A program made the translations under genes and the position numbers. Shown piece by piece: positions 16,687 through 27,097 of a stretch of 62,000 nt of DNA. The DNA comes from Chrysomallon squamiferum. Taxonomy: Eukaryota; Mollusca; Gastropoda; Neomphalida; Peltospiridae. Where the stretch lies: the NCBI GenBank assembly GCA_012295275.1, contig CM022673.1, positions 21,214,413-21,276,412 on the forward strand, written 5' to 3'. Position 1 is the stretch's first letter. Each line of letters opens with the position of its first letter. Below the pieces are notes generated by a model. The model was given only the letters and a program-made list of their open reading frames with translations. It was not told where the DNA came from and ran no database searches.

Positions 16687-17012
16687 GTAGCATGGATCAA
16701 TGATTTTTATAAAATAAAAACAGGAAACTCATTGTCTGCATACATAATAGTACATGTTTTAGAAGTTGAATGCTTTTTGTTGTAACGAAAAAGAGTGAAA
16801 ATTTTATTTTTAACTAATTTTTTTTTTATACGGCCGGTTGACGGACCTTTATTTATTTTATTTTATTTTATTTTTTTTAATTTTCTGTTGTAAAACTACA
16901 TCCAGCGTTATAATGAATGTATCAAGGTAATCATTCAAATAGCACGTGATCAGTTTGCTTTTTACATGTAAATACGACCCCTAAAGCATTGAAATAGGAA
17001 ATAAATATTAGG

Positions 17013-17047
<35 letters not shown>

Positions 17048-17240
17048 ATAATGGTTTCAAGTATCGTTTTACAACTACGTACTCAGAATTGTCCGCTATG
17101 GAGTTTTAGCAGAGTAACGTGTTCACGTCATGGTATCTAATGAGAATAGTCATCTTCATATTCACGCGCTAGTGTCTGTGAAAATTATTTATTTTATTTT
17201 ATTTTATCTTTTTTTATTTTTTTATTTATAATAATATCTG

Positions 17241-17271
<31 letters not shown>

Positions 17272-18197
17272 TAGTACGAAACATGTACGAGATGGTAATG
17301 ACGTTAAAGTCATCAAAAAAAAAAAAAAGTAAAAAGGTTTCGTCCTTTGCAGCAATTTCCCTAAATTACTTTTAGTAATCCATGTAGAACTGGTTGCATT
17401 ATGAAGGAATACGTGTTTAAAAGTTTGTAAACACTGATCCGCGTTCTCTGCCATCTTGAATTTCGATCGGAAGATTCCGTGAGCTCACGGAAATTTTTAG
17501 ACTTCCAAATTCAGTTATTTTAGGTCTGTTTTCTGAACTTTTTATGATTTACACTGATAAAGATAAGGATGGATGTTCATATTACCATACCATGATGTCG
17601 CACGCCTTTGATAACTTAATCAAACTTTTCATACTGAATTATTTTTATGTGCAAATGCGTGCTTAATAAACTATTATTCGGTAAAAGATTCATGTATTAA
17701 CTTTTCTAATTGGCAATATTCCCCTTGTCAGAACCCAACAGAAAAGAACATTCAGGTGTAGTTTGTATCCATTACATTCTGGATGCATTTTTTATCCGGT
17801 GACATAATTTGTGCCGTTACGAGTTATCGTTCCTGTTGGTCCATGCTATATTAAGGCTAGTTATATGGGCCTAAGGCCCAAGAACCCATTCGCGGGATCG
17901 TGTTCATTATAGAATGTTGACAAACGATATAAAACGAGATATTTTCTACCGATTCTGAAACCAAAGATAGCTCTTGATGCACTCAACAAGTTCATGTTTT
18001 TATCTTTAATTATAAAAAACAAACTTAATAATAGTGGTTTTAGGTTTCATTTATTATTTCGTTTAAAAAATGAATTCTTATTTTTATTATTATTATTTTT
18101 TTATTTTTTTGATAATTGTTTTATAAGATTATTTATTTACCTGTACAAATAGTCATGTCTGTATAATTGCAGAAATACATACATATAGCATAACATA

Positions 18198-18228
<31 letters not shown>

Positions 18229-18860
18229 TCATACATTGATAATACATACATACATTCATAAATACGCAACATACACATAAACCCTCCCCAATACACACAT
18301 GATTTTAACTAAGAAACACATATCGTAAATACATACATAAACTGTTTTTATTAATTATGTTTTATATTTCTTAGTTAAAACTTTTATTTTATTTTATTAT
18401 TATTATTATTATTATTTTTTTTTTTCTCTATGGTGAACGGATTATTAGAAACCAGTTATAAATTATCTAGACTGAAATTTTGTAGACTGAAATTCTATAC
18501 ACAGTAGCAGTTACAGACAAATATGTTTCTTTTTTCCTTTTATTTTTTGTTTCCACATCTAAATTAAACGTGACTGTCCAATTTAAAGTAAATGAAAAGA
18601 ATCCTTGTGTATGCATATTAACACAAACGAAAATGGAAAATGTCTGGTATCTGACAACTTTAGCAGATTTCTAAGGATGACGTAAGTTACGCCAGGATTA
18701 ATATATTTAATGATGCTTCTTCTTAGACTTCTTCTTCTTCTTCTTACGTTTGTCATCATCATCATCATTAAAGGTACAAAGTGATCGCAAACGCAGTGCA
18801 CCCGGATAGCGGAATCCTGGCTGATGTTTTAAACTGCTAATGATTCAAGCACGTCTTAGT
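16640..18860. other. gene-free stretch with simple repeats
   Basis: Holds an ATT run (16643-16685), TTTTA pentamers (16850-16870), poly-A (17012-17045), a short TA repeat (17256-17271), CATA/CA repeats (18180-18260) and ATT/CTT runs (18390-18425, 18720-18745). No exon recognised. Confidence 0.5.
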
Positions 18861-18877
18861 TCATAAACAACGGAAAG

Positions 18878-19222
18878 GCACAGACTTTCTGCTGACGAGA
18901 TAACTGAAATAAAAAATGGCAGAATGTCATGTGTGGCTGTAACAAGACAGCTAGCTTTTCATCGAACAGTTATCACTACACTGACACAAAAACAAACCTA
19001 AACCGATACTCCCAAAGAAAGTCCAACGTCCTGAAGATCTAAAACATTTGTTAATGAAGATCGAAATATGTTACGAACTGTGCCGCCTTCACCAGTACAC
19101 CTGAACTTAGTAACCCATGTAACAGCAACAGACGACTCGCTCTGCAGAGGATTAAAAATCCTTTGAAGGCCGCGAAACATCGAGACCCGTCGACTTCTTA
19201 ACCGTCCTCACTTGACTCCGGC
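18878..19222 (+). pseudogene. decayed Tc1-like transposase fragment
   Basis: Conceptual translation, with frame changes, resembles the N-terminal DNA-binding part of a Tc1/mariner transposase. The helix-turn-helix segment reads EITEIKNGRMSCVAVTRQLA then FHRTVITTLTQK. A second block reads EDRNMLRTV, then in another frame NRRLALQRIKNPLKA, and then in a third frame RRLLNRPHLTP. This order (first HTH, EDR linker, second HTH, RRP-type motif) matches the family. No catalytic DDE domain was found, so it is a truncated inactive relic. Ends undefined. Confidence 0.6.
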
Positions 19223-19236
19223 AACTTTTTTATGTG

Positions 19237-19267
<31 letters not shown>

Positions 19268-19798
19268 AAGTATGTGGTGATCTTTGCCTTCTCAATTAGG
19301 TCTGGGTAGGAAGCTAGATGTATTGCAGGCTGTTAACCTAAGACAAACAACTGCAACAGTAAGAACAATCTTAGACTTTCTGTAGTGTGATAGGTAGTAT
19401 TATTAATGTTCGAATTATTAGGTAGCTCCGACATTAATAAATAGACTGTACACTTGGTATGTGAATTTACTATCATTTGTTTATTTCTTTTCTCAAGATT
19501 CACGAGTTTAACCAAATTAGCTATGATTTGTTATATAAAATGAAAATGTTTATTTCTGATTAATTAGTGATACATTTTTGAAGGATTAATTCAGAGTTAA
19601 TTATTTTAAAATATATATATATATATATTTCTTTTTTGTTATGTTATTGATTATCTGAAAAATTAGTTATCGCGAACAAATCTTTCGCCAGCTTCTGAAG
19701 AATTCACGGGAGTATTGTAAATAATACTAGCTGACTGACAGAGATGTTTTTACAAGCAGCAATTTAGATTATACAAACATGAATTATGTCTTCTGCAT

Positions 19799-19799
<1 letters not shown>

Positions 19800-19883
<84 letters not shown>

Positions 19884-19934
19884 CATTCATACATACTAAT
19901 AAGCAGTGTAGCAACCATAAACACACACACACAA

Positions 19935-19968
<34 letters not shown>
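19800..19968. repeat. (GA)n array plus CA/CAAA microsatellite
   Basis: Pure GA from 19802 to 19881, then CA repeats interrupted by AAA at 19919-19968. ORFs on the minus strand (Ser-Leu, Cys-Val repeats) are artefacts. Confidence 0.96.
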
Positions 19969-20417
19969 GATTCACCTGATGATTGTAAATCAGTTAACTA
20001 ATTCATAATTATAAACAGTTCACTGTAAAATTAATGTAAGATTTCCATCTGCTTTTATCAAGTGATTTTCGTTAGTGATTTTGTAAATTCTATAATGAAT
20101 TTAAATTACTGTTATTCGTTTCGTATTTCATTATTATGCAGCCAGCTAATGGTGTGGCTGATTGTATTGTTCAGTTCAACATTCGCCACTTTTTTCTTGT
20201 TATTCTATCCCGCGTGCCACCTCATGTAATTACTGATCGTTTATTTAATTTCTCTGGCTTTTTAGCAAATATCTTTTCCCTACAGAATATTGCAATTCAA
20301 ACTGTAACAGTTATAATAACGATAATTAATGTTTTCGACCCATTAGTTTGAAATAAATATCCCTCATTTCGATTGTTATGAAAAAAATTACCTAAGAGAT
20401 TTAAATTGACCTTCACA

Positions 20418-20475
20418 GAACACACACACACATACAGAACACACACACAGAACACACACACACAGATACACACAT
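20418..20475. repeat. interrupted CA repeat
   Basis: ACACAC runs separated by AGAACA/AGATACA. Confidence 0.9.
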
Positions 20476-20615
20476 ATATTTATGTATGTATGTCAGTATG
20501 CATGTAATACAGCAATAACAGCAATGATAATGATTATTATTAATTAAATAATTAATGACATTACCTTAAATTTCAGAAATAATATATTCATAAATAGCAA
20601 AATGCAAACGTATCC

Positions 20616-20618
<3 letters not shown>

Positions 20619-20660
<42 letters not shown>
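20619..20660. repeat. (CA)n microsatellite
   Basis: Pure CA run of about 42 bp. Confidence 0.96.
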
Positions 20661-20664
<4 letters not shown>

Positions 20665-20771
20665 TAAATACATATACATATATTATTTTTGTTAATTCTG
20701 TTTTACATATCATTATTTCCAGATACTTATTAAGTTTAAAAAAAAAGGTTTGACGAGTCAGTTAAAAATGT

Positions 20772-21384
20772 TATAGGGTCATTCCGTGTCAAATCACCCA
20801 ATGGTTTAAACCCGACCGTCTCAGATGTTTATGAAACTTGGTATACTTGTTGACTGGGATCCCACAGCACCAAATCTGAAATATTAGCTCAATCAGACCA
20901 GTGGTGTGGGAGATACGGCCCACGGAATTTTGAGATTTTTTCCAAAAATGGGTGTCACCACCAACCTTAGAACCCTCATATCTCAGGAACTACTGGGCCA
21001 ATCTTCATAAAATTGGTATTGTTAGAAAGGCAAAATGACAAGGATTCCAAATCTGCCATTTTTGTTTAGTTTGGAAAATATTGGAGTACCCTGACCTTTT
21101 GACCTTTGCTATGACCTTGAAATTGACCGTGTGGATCACGTGATCTTGAGATGACCTTTATTGAAATTTAATCTCCCACATGTTAACTAAAACATATAAA
21201 AGTTTCCTGGGTGTAATATTTTTTGTTTAGCCACAATATAGATTTAAAAAATGCACATACATGAAAATAACACCTTTTCAGCCATTAACATCTGAATGAT
21301 CAATTCTGGATGCTAGGAATCACCATCTCTCTTGATCATCGAGTAAGACATTGTAGGCCTACATGTATGCATAAAGTTCACATA
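20772..21384. repeat. left terminal inverted repeat
   Basis: Pairs with 22981-23617 in inverse orientation. It contains the palindrome GATCACGTGATC and repeated GACCTT(T/G) motifs. Outer tips are identical for at least 28 bases. Confidence 0.88.
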
Positions 21385-22297
21385 TAAAAGTTTCCTGGGT
21401 ATAATATTTTTTGTTTATCCATAATAGAGATTTAAAAAAATGCGTACCTGCATGGATGATTGATACAATGCATTACAAAGTACATTTTCTCTGAGACTAA
21501 AAACTCATCTTTGGAGTTAAAACCCACCTGATATGTCTGAAGGAATGCCTGAAGGATATGAAAAGATGCCAAATGGCATGACATGTTCTACACAATCAGG
21601 CTCAAAGGGTTAACAGGAAGTGATGCTTCAGGCAAGTCAGGAACTCCTTTAGATTCCCTGGTGCAATCCCCATTGAGCACATAGCAATTAGAAGTTTAAG
21701 ACAAAGAAGTTTCTTCATCTGCATTTCTTTGACAATCTGAAGCTTTTTAAGTTGGACACTGTCAGATGTTGATATATAAACAATATTTTTATTTCATAAA
21801 ACCTATTAAGTAATTTTATCATGTCATGTGGGCCTTGCCATTGGTTTTGAACAAGGTTTCAGTCAACAACAGTACAACCCAGTCTGAAATCAGACGTCAT
21901 CAAGTGATGTACTGCATAATGTATTTGTACACCTAGTCTTCGGCACAGAGTATGAACAAGGTCTACCTTCACCTTAATAAACTGTGATTTATACTTGAGA
22001 AGATTGACATAAATGCCCAAGACTTGTGGGCCTTTGGCAATAACACATGTACTCTGCTGCCATTTTATGACCTGCTTAACTTTACTGAAAGGGTTTCAGG
22101 ATTTGATTTAATATTTAGGAAAGCACTGACTTTGTTCTATTGAATGGAAGGTGCAGGCCAATACTGAAAATCCTTATTTCTTCCAGAGCTAACTGCAGCT
22201 TTAACTCTCCTGAAAATGTGTGTTATCAGCACCATCATATCAAAAAGGAGTTGTTGCGAAGTGTATGGAAAACTGAGGAAATCGAACTCCTCACTCT

Positions 22298-22740
22298 TTG
22301 AAGTGGGATCAAAACACGGGACATCAAGAGTATCATGAACAAGAACTTTTGATCAAATTTTCAACATTGCAGAAAAACTGTTGTGATCCCCTTAATTGCC
22401 ATCCTGAGCAAGCACACACTAGATCTTTAAGAATTGTTAGCATGGGCACTTACAAATGCTTAGTAAATCCTCCAAAGACACTAGTGCCAGGAGACAAGTT
22501 GTGCTGTGACTGTCTGATTACCCTTCAGAAATCAAAGGTCTTGCAGAGGATGGCTTTAGTATGGGTGGTATTACAATGGGAGAATTTGGTGATAACTTGC
22601 CAGACAAACCGCTGGTTGTTGTTTCCCCAGAAAAGGACTTTGATTTGAATTCTATTCTGTTGAGTTTAGGCGAAACTCCTGTCAAACTCCATTCACTAGA
22701 ACATTCCAGTAAATGAATGAAAGGACAGAAAAAAACTAGC
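22298..22740 (+). pseudogene. broken transposon-encoded protein with a CCDP...KLC zinc-finger-like segment
   Basis: The 116-codon ORF contains KNCCDPLNCH, TRSLRIVSM and LVPGDKLCCDC, which have the spacing of a small cysteine-rich zinc-binding module. After a frameshift near 22540 a second frame reads VVSPEKDFDLNSILLSLGE then TPVKLHSLEHSSK and stops. I recall the combination CCDPF...LIPG.KLC.C followed by a LGxSPxK-type block from repeat-encoded proteins in other invertebrates, but cannot name the family. The minus-strand ORF at the same place is a shadow. Confidence 0.5.
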
Positions 22741-22980
22741 ATCAGCTACAGTAACATTAAAATGATATCTTAATGTCTGAATCCTACCCACAGCATGTGC
22801 AAATCTTGATTTTGTCACCCTTTACCATTGAAAGGACAATGAATTGAAGGAGGAAATAATCCAATTTTATGAAAGTGATGAGAACAGTAGAATGTGTCTG
22901 GGAATGAAGGATACAGTGAGCATTTGAAACAAACATAGTGAGAAGGTTAAGCATCAGAAACACCTAGTTCTCTCAAATTT

Positions 22981-23617
22981 ATGTGAACTTTATGCATACA
23001 TGTAGGCCTACAATGTCTTACTCGATGATCAAGAAAGATGGTGATCCCTAGCATCCGGAGTTGATCATTCAGGTTTTAGTTAATCAGATGTTAATAGCTG
23101 AAAATGTGTTATTTTCATGTATGTGCATTTTTTAAATCTATATTGTGGCTAAACAAAAAATATTACACCCAGGAAACTTTTATATGTTTTAGTTAACATG
23201 TGGGAGATTAAATTTCAATAAAGGTCATCTCAAGATCACGTGATCCACACGGTCAATTTCAAGGTCATAGCAAAGGTCAAAAGGTCAAAGTACTCCAATA
23301 TTTTCCAAACTAAACAAAAATGGCAGATTTGGTATCCTTGTCATTTTGCCTTTCTAACAATACCAATTTTATGAAGATTGGCCCAGTAGTTCCTGAGATA
23401 TGAGGGTTCTAAGGTTGGTGGTCACACCCATTTTTGGCAAAAATCTCAAAATTCCGTGGGCCGTATCTCCCACACCACTGGTCTGATTGGGCTAATATTT
23501 CAGATTTGGTGCTGTGGGATCCCAGTCAACAAATATACCAAGTTTTATAAAAATCTGAGACGGTCGGGTTTAAATTTCTTTTTTTTTTGGGGTGATTTGA
23601 CACGGAATGACCCTATA
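22981..23617. repeat. right terminal inverted repeat
   Basis: Reverse-complement partner of 20772-21384. A short T-run (23579-23588) interrupts it close to the outer tip. Confidence 0.88.
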
Positions 23618-23619
23618 CT

Positions 23620-25470
23620 TTAATTTATATTTTCTTTATTATTTATTTTAACATCATATCATTAATTATTTTATTTTTTAATTTTTTAATTTTTTTACAA
23701 AAGTATTATAAACATCCAGTATAATACTATCAGTTTAACAATTTTATCTTCATAAAGTTTGAAATTTAAATTTCTATTTATAATTTCCTACACGGAATTC
23801 CCAATGGTTTAATGTGATGTAATCCAATGTTTATTTAGTTTTTTTATCTGCGTATTTTTTACCTGTGTAATGAAACATTTTGATCTTGAAACTATCCAAT
23901 AACGATGGGACACTTTTTAAATCGTAACACTGAATTGTAGTTCTCTTATATCCAGTGCTTCCCCTTAATATGAAAGAAGAAATTAATCCAGTCAGACTTG
24001 ATGATTATATTTTCGTTTTTAAATAAACAATTTTCTCTGTGAATGAAATACCAGTACCGTGCAGTTTAACGTCTCTATCTAACTGCGTTTCGTTCATGTT
24101 TGTCTGCCGTGTAACCCTGTCAGCTGCTGAATCCAGGTAACATACGTAAAGAAGTTAGTTATGATTTGAACGAATTTTAAAAGGACTAATAGTAGCAGTA
24201 GTAGTAGTGCTAGTGGTAGAGTGTCCTCCCACCTAGCCAAAAACCTAATCAAATCAATCTATTACAACAACATCGGGTTTTGGGTAGGTGGGAGTTGGGT
24301 GGTATGAGATTGTATTCGTGTTATAGTCTGTATGAATACCTGGACATCAGCGTTGTCCCAAAAAGAGATGGCTGAGCTATATTCACTTAATATAAAAAAA
24401 TGACCATAGCCCTTAATACCAATTTACTATCAAAACATTTGGCCCAGGCATCCCAATATTATTTTGGCATTATTAATAACAAATCGTAAAAACAAACGAT
24501 TTACTCATTTAATTGATATCGAACCCGAATACCATTTTTAATTGTGATCCACAGTGGTCTGAAATTTGAAACTTAAACACGATACTTTCCATAAATAATT
24601 ATTATTTCCACTCTTCTTTTTTTTCACACTAATCATTTAAATGCGTTTCTTCTACAATGACTTGATAATTATTTAGTTTTCGACAAGCAGCTTACCGTTA
24701 TTCTGAAACAGTTGTAACAGTATTTCATCTTGAAACCGGAGACAAACTGTATCAAAGCATTTCATGTCATATTAATAGCCAATAAGTTTTTTTAATGTAT
24801 TATCTTTATTGTTAGTAATAGGATTCAGATTTAAAATGATGATGCATATGAGATATTCTTTATTTTATTAATTTTTTATTATTATTATTATTATTTTTTT
24901 TTTTTTTTTCTTTTTTTTTTTTCATGTTTCTTCTTCTTTATTTATTTTGCGGCTTAAGCTTTATAGGACTTTAATCATTCTTACAAAAAAGACCTGATTT
25001 TTCAAAACACTGGTATTTTCATTTACAGTTTATGATTAGGTAGATACAAATGTTCCTTGCTGTTAAAGATAAAAATAGTTTACATTTTATGCGTAACTAT
25101 TCTAATTATTGATTTATTCGTTCGTTCGTTAACTGTTAAGAACAGCAAACAAAACATGATGCGCATAAAAATAACAATTTATGGTATTAAAATGTACTGA
25201 GTCACTTTAGTCGAGTATTCCGTTCATGTTATAAGCTGTTGACAGTATATCATATATTTCAGTAACCCGATATATCAGAATGTTAAATAACTATTAAATT
25301 TCTGTGATAAAGCAAAGATAGCAGTTTTACCAGAGGCGAATACAGTGAGATGTTTTGCGTGTTTTATACTTCATATTTAAAGTGAAAACCAGTAACAAGA
25401 TTATTACTTTACTTTACCACGTGTGGATTCAGTGGGAAGAAAGTACCGTCCCAGTTTTTTGCTAACCTAT
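23620..25470. other. gene-free AT-rich stretch
   Basis: No exon recognised. Contains a hairpin at 24226-24294 (listed separately) and T-rich runs at 24890-24925. Confidence 0.5.
24226..24294. other. near-perfect short hairpin
   Basis: CTCCCACCTAGCCAAAAACC (24226-24245) pairs with GGTTTTGGGTAGGTGGGAG (24276-24294) with one bulge and one mismatch around a loop of about 30 nt. The size resembles a pre-miRNA or a tiny foldback; no other evidence supports either. Confidence 0.4.
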
Positions 25471-25479
25471 ATTTGTTTT

Positions 25480-25765
25480 ATTTTTATTTTTATTTTATAT
25501 TTAAATTTTTATTTTATATTTGAATTTTTTAATATTTTTTATCTTTATTTTATTTTATTTTATTTTATTTTATTTTGTTTTATTTTATATTTGAATTTTT
25601 TAATATTTTTTATCTTTATTTTATTTTATTTTATTTTATTTTATTTTGTTTTATTTTATATTTGAATTTTTTAATATTTTTTATCTTTATTTTATTTTAT
25701 TTTATTTTATTTTATTTTGTTTTATTTTATTTTATTTTATTTTATTTTATTTTATTATTTATTTA
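25480..25765. repeat. TTTTA repeat with 71-bp higher-order units
   Basis: TTTTA pentamers are organised into three consecutive 71-bp units, each marked by TATTTGAATTTTTTAATA (anchor G at 25522, 25593 and 25664). They are followed by plain TTTTA and a GTT tract. Phe/Ile/Leu-rich ORFs over it are artefacts. Confidence 0.9.
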
Positions 25766-26053
25766 TTGTTGTTGTTGTTTGTTTGTTGAAATAAAGATAT
25801 TTACATGAAAGATAACTATTATCTTCAAAGTCACCGCTGTTATATTATCTTAAAATATAAATCTTTTTTTCTTTTATTCCAAACATCTTGCTATCAAAAC
25901 AAACAATTAAACTGCTTGTAACATCGTTAAAATCTGAAGTGACAAACTCGCAACTTTCTACGATTAGTATTCAGTGAGTGAAGCTATTAAGTGTTTGTCA
26001 CATTGAACTGCATGTAATTTCTGGCGATTCCCACCTTTAAAAAAAAATACATA

Positions 26054-26652
26054 CAGTGGTACCTCGACTCGCGAGTGCTCCAACTTACGAGTTTTCCGAG
26101 TTACGAACAGCCACCTGGTTAGTTTTTGCTTTGAGTTGCGAGCCAAAATCCGAGTTACAAGCGAGCTTCAGATACGCCGGCGCTAGCTGACACAACGAAT
26201 AACACGACATCCGCCCAGCATCCCGCGTCTCACTCGTTTACTTCACGTGGTTACCTCGCCGTGGAAGAATTTCTGTTGTGTTGATCTCGCGTTTTATGCA
26301 GTATTTTGCCAAATTTCCATGGATCCTAAGAAAGTGAGTGCAAAGGACAGTGCGGAGAAGAAGAAGCGGATGATGTCCATTGAATTAAAGCATGAAATCA
26401 CAGAAAAACATGAGCGAGCTGATTTTTACGATATGTACCATACTGAAGCAGAAGGAGTCGATAAAGGCTGTAACTCTAGCCAAAGGCGTTAAAATAATTT
26501 CTAAGCTGCAGGCCTCTTTCCATGAAAAGATGGAGAAACCCTAACCCTGTACACTTTGCTTAATGGTATTTTAGTTAATTTCAGTTGGGAAAATTGATTT
26601 GATATATGAGCTCGGCCACAACGAATTAAACTCGTAAGTCAAGGTACAACTG
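26054..26652 (+). mobile_element. internally deleted Tigger/pogo-type transposon
   Basis: The terminal inverted repeats are CAGTGGTACCTCGACTCGCG at the left and ...CTCGTAAGTCAAGGTACAACTG at the right, and the element is flanked by TA on both sides, as in the pogo/Tigger group of Tc1/mariner. At 26319 a frame starts MDPKKVSAKDSAEKKKRMMS and continues IELKHEITEKHERA, the N-terminal CENP-B-like DNA-binding start of Tigger transposases. After a frameshift, KQKESIKAVTLAKGVKIISK followed by LQASFHEKMEKP continues the same protein at about 26450-26542 and ends at a stop. The DDE domain is missing, so the 599-bp copy is non-autonomous. Confidence 0.88.
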
Positions 26653-26696
26653 TATATAAAAAATAAAATTCGATTCCTTCATTCAATTTTAATTTT

Positions 26697-26698
<2 letters not shown>

Positions 26699-26735
<37 letters not shown>
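26699..26735. repeat. (AAT)n microsatellite
   Basis: About 12 AAT units just beyond the Tigger element. Confidence 0.93.
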
Positions 26736-26736
<1 letters not shown>

Positions 26737-26920
26737 TACGAAATAGAAAACACATTGAAAAGGACACATTTGAAATAATAATAGAGAAGTGGCACTAGCA
26801 GTAACAGCAGCAGTAGCTGCTATCGTTGTCGCTATCGTTACTTATTGTCTTATTGTCAACAGGAAAATAATTAGTTTTAATTTTTCTCGTTCAGGCTCAG
26901 TACATATATGGTCAGCGGAG

Positions 26921-26921
<1 letters not shown>

Positions 26922-26972
<51 letters not shown>
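26922..26972. repeat. (AT)n microsatellite
   Basis: About 25 AT units, 130 bp upstream of the first receptor gene's start. Confidence 0.96.
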
Positions 26973-26976
<4 letters not shown>

Positions 26977-27054
26977 TGTAAGTGCACCTCCTCTTTTTCA
27001 AGTTTTTTTTATCTGCCTCTGAGTTGTTGACTCTAGTTAGCTCGTGATTGTGAC

Positions 27055-27064
27055 ATCACGTGAC
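27055..27064. promoter_or_regulatory. CLEAR-like E-box upstream of the first MRH receptor gene
   Basis: ATCACGTGAC matches nine of ten positions of the lysosomal-gene CLEAR element (GTCACGTGAC) recognised by TFEB/MITF-type factors. It lies 34 bp upstream of the start codon of an M6PR-like gene. The match is seen directly; function is inferred from vertebrate work. Confidence 0.45.
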
Positions 27065-27097
27065 TGTAACCGGCGTTAACAGAAGGCGTAATTCGCA

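Larger units (their letters stand above)
20772..23617. mobile_element. unclassified DNA transposon with >600-bp terminal inverted repeats
   Basis: The left end begins TATAGGGTCATTCCGTGTCA and the right end is its exact reverse complement. The inverted repeats run inwards over 20772-21384 and 22981-23617 with only scattered mismatches and small indels. The inner part holds a broken coding remnant (22298-22740). The element is flanked by, or includes, TA on each side, so TA (or TATA) may be the target duplication; this is undecided because the tips are self-complementary. The left arm also carries a partial second copy (about 21382-21450) of its own segment 21193-21258. Internal deletions and stop codons indicate it is no longer autonomous. 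I could not assign a superfamily. Confidence 0.8.

Noticed and set aside
21500-22200. A minus-strand open stretch inside the long-TIR element (around 22010-21840)
   Set aside because: Open for only about 55 codons without a start codon or recognisable motif.
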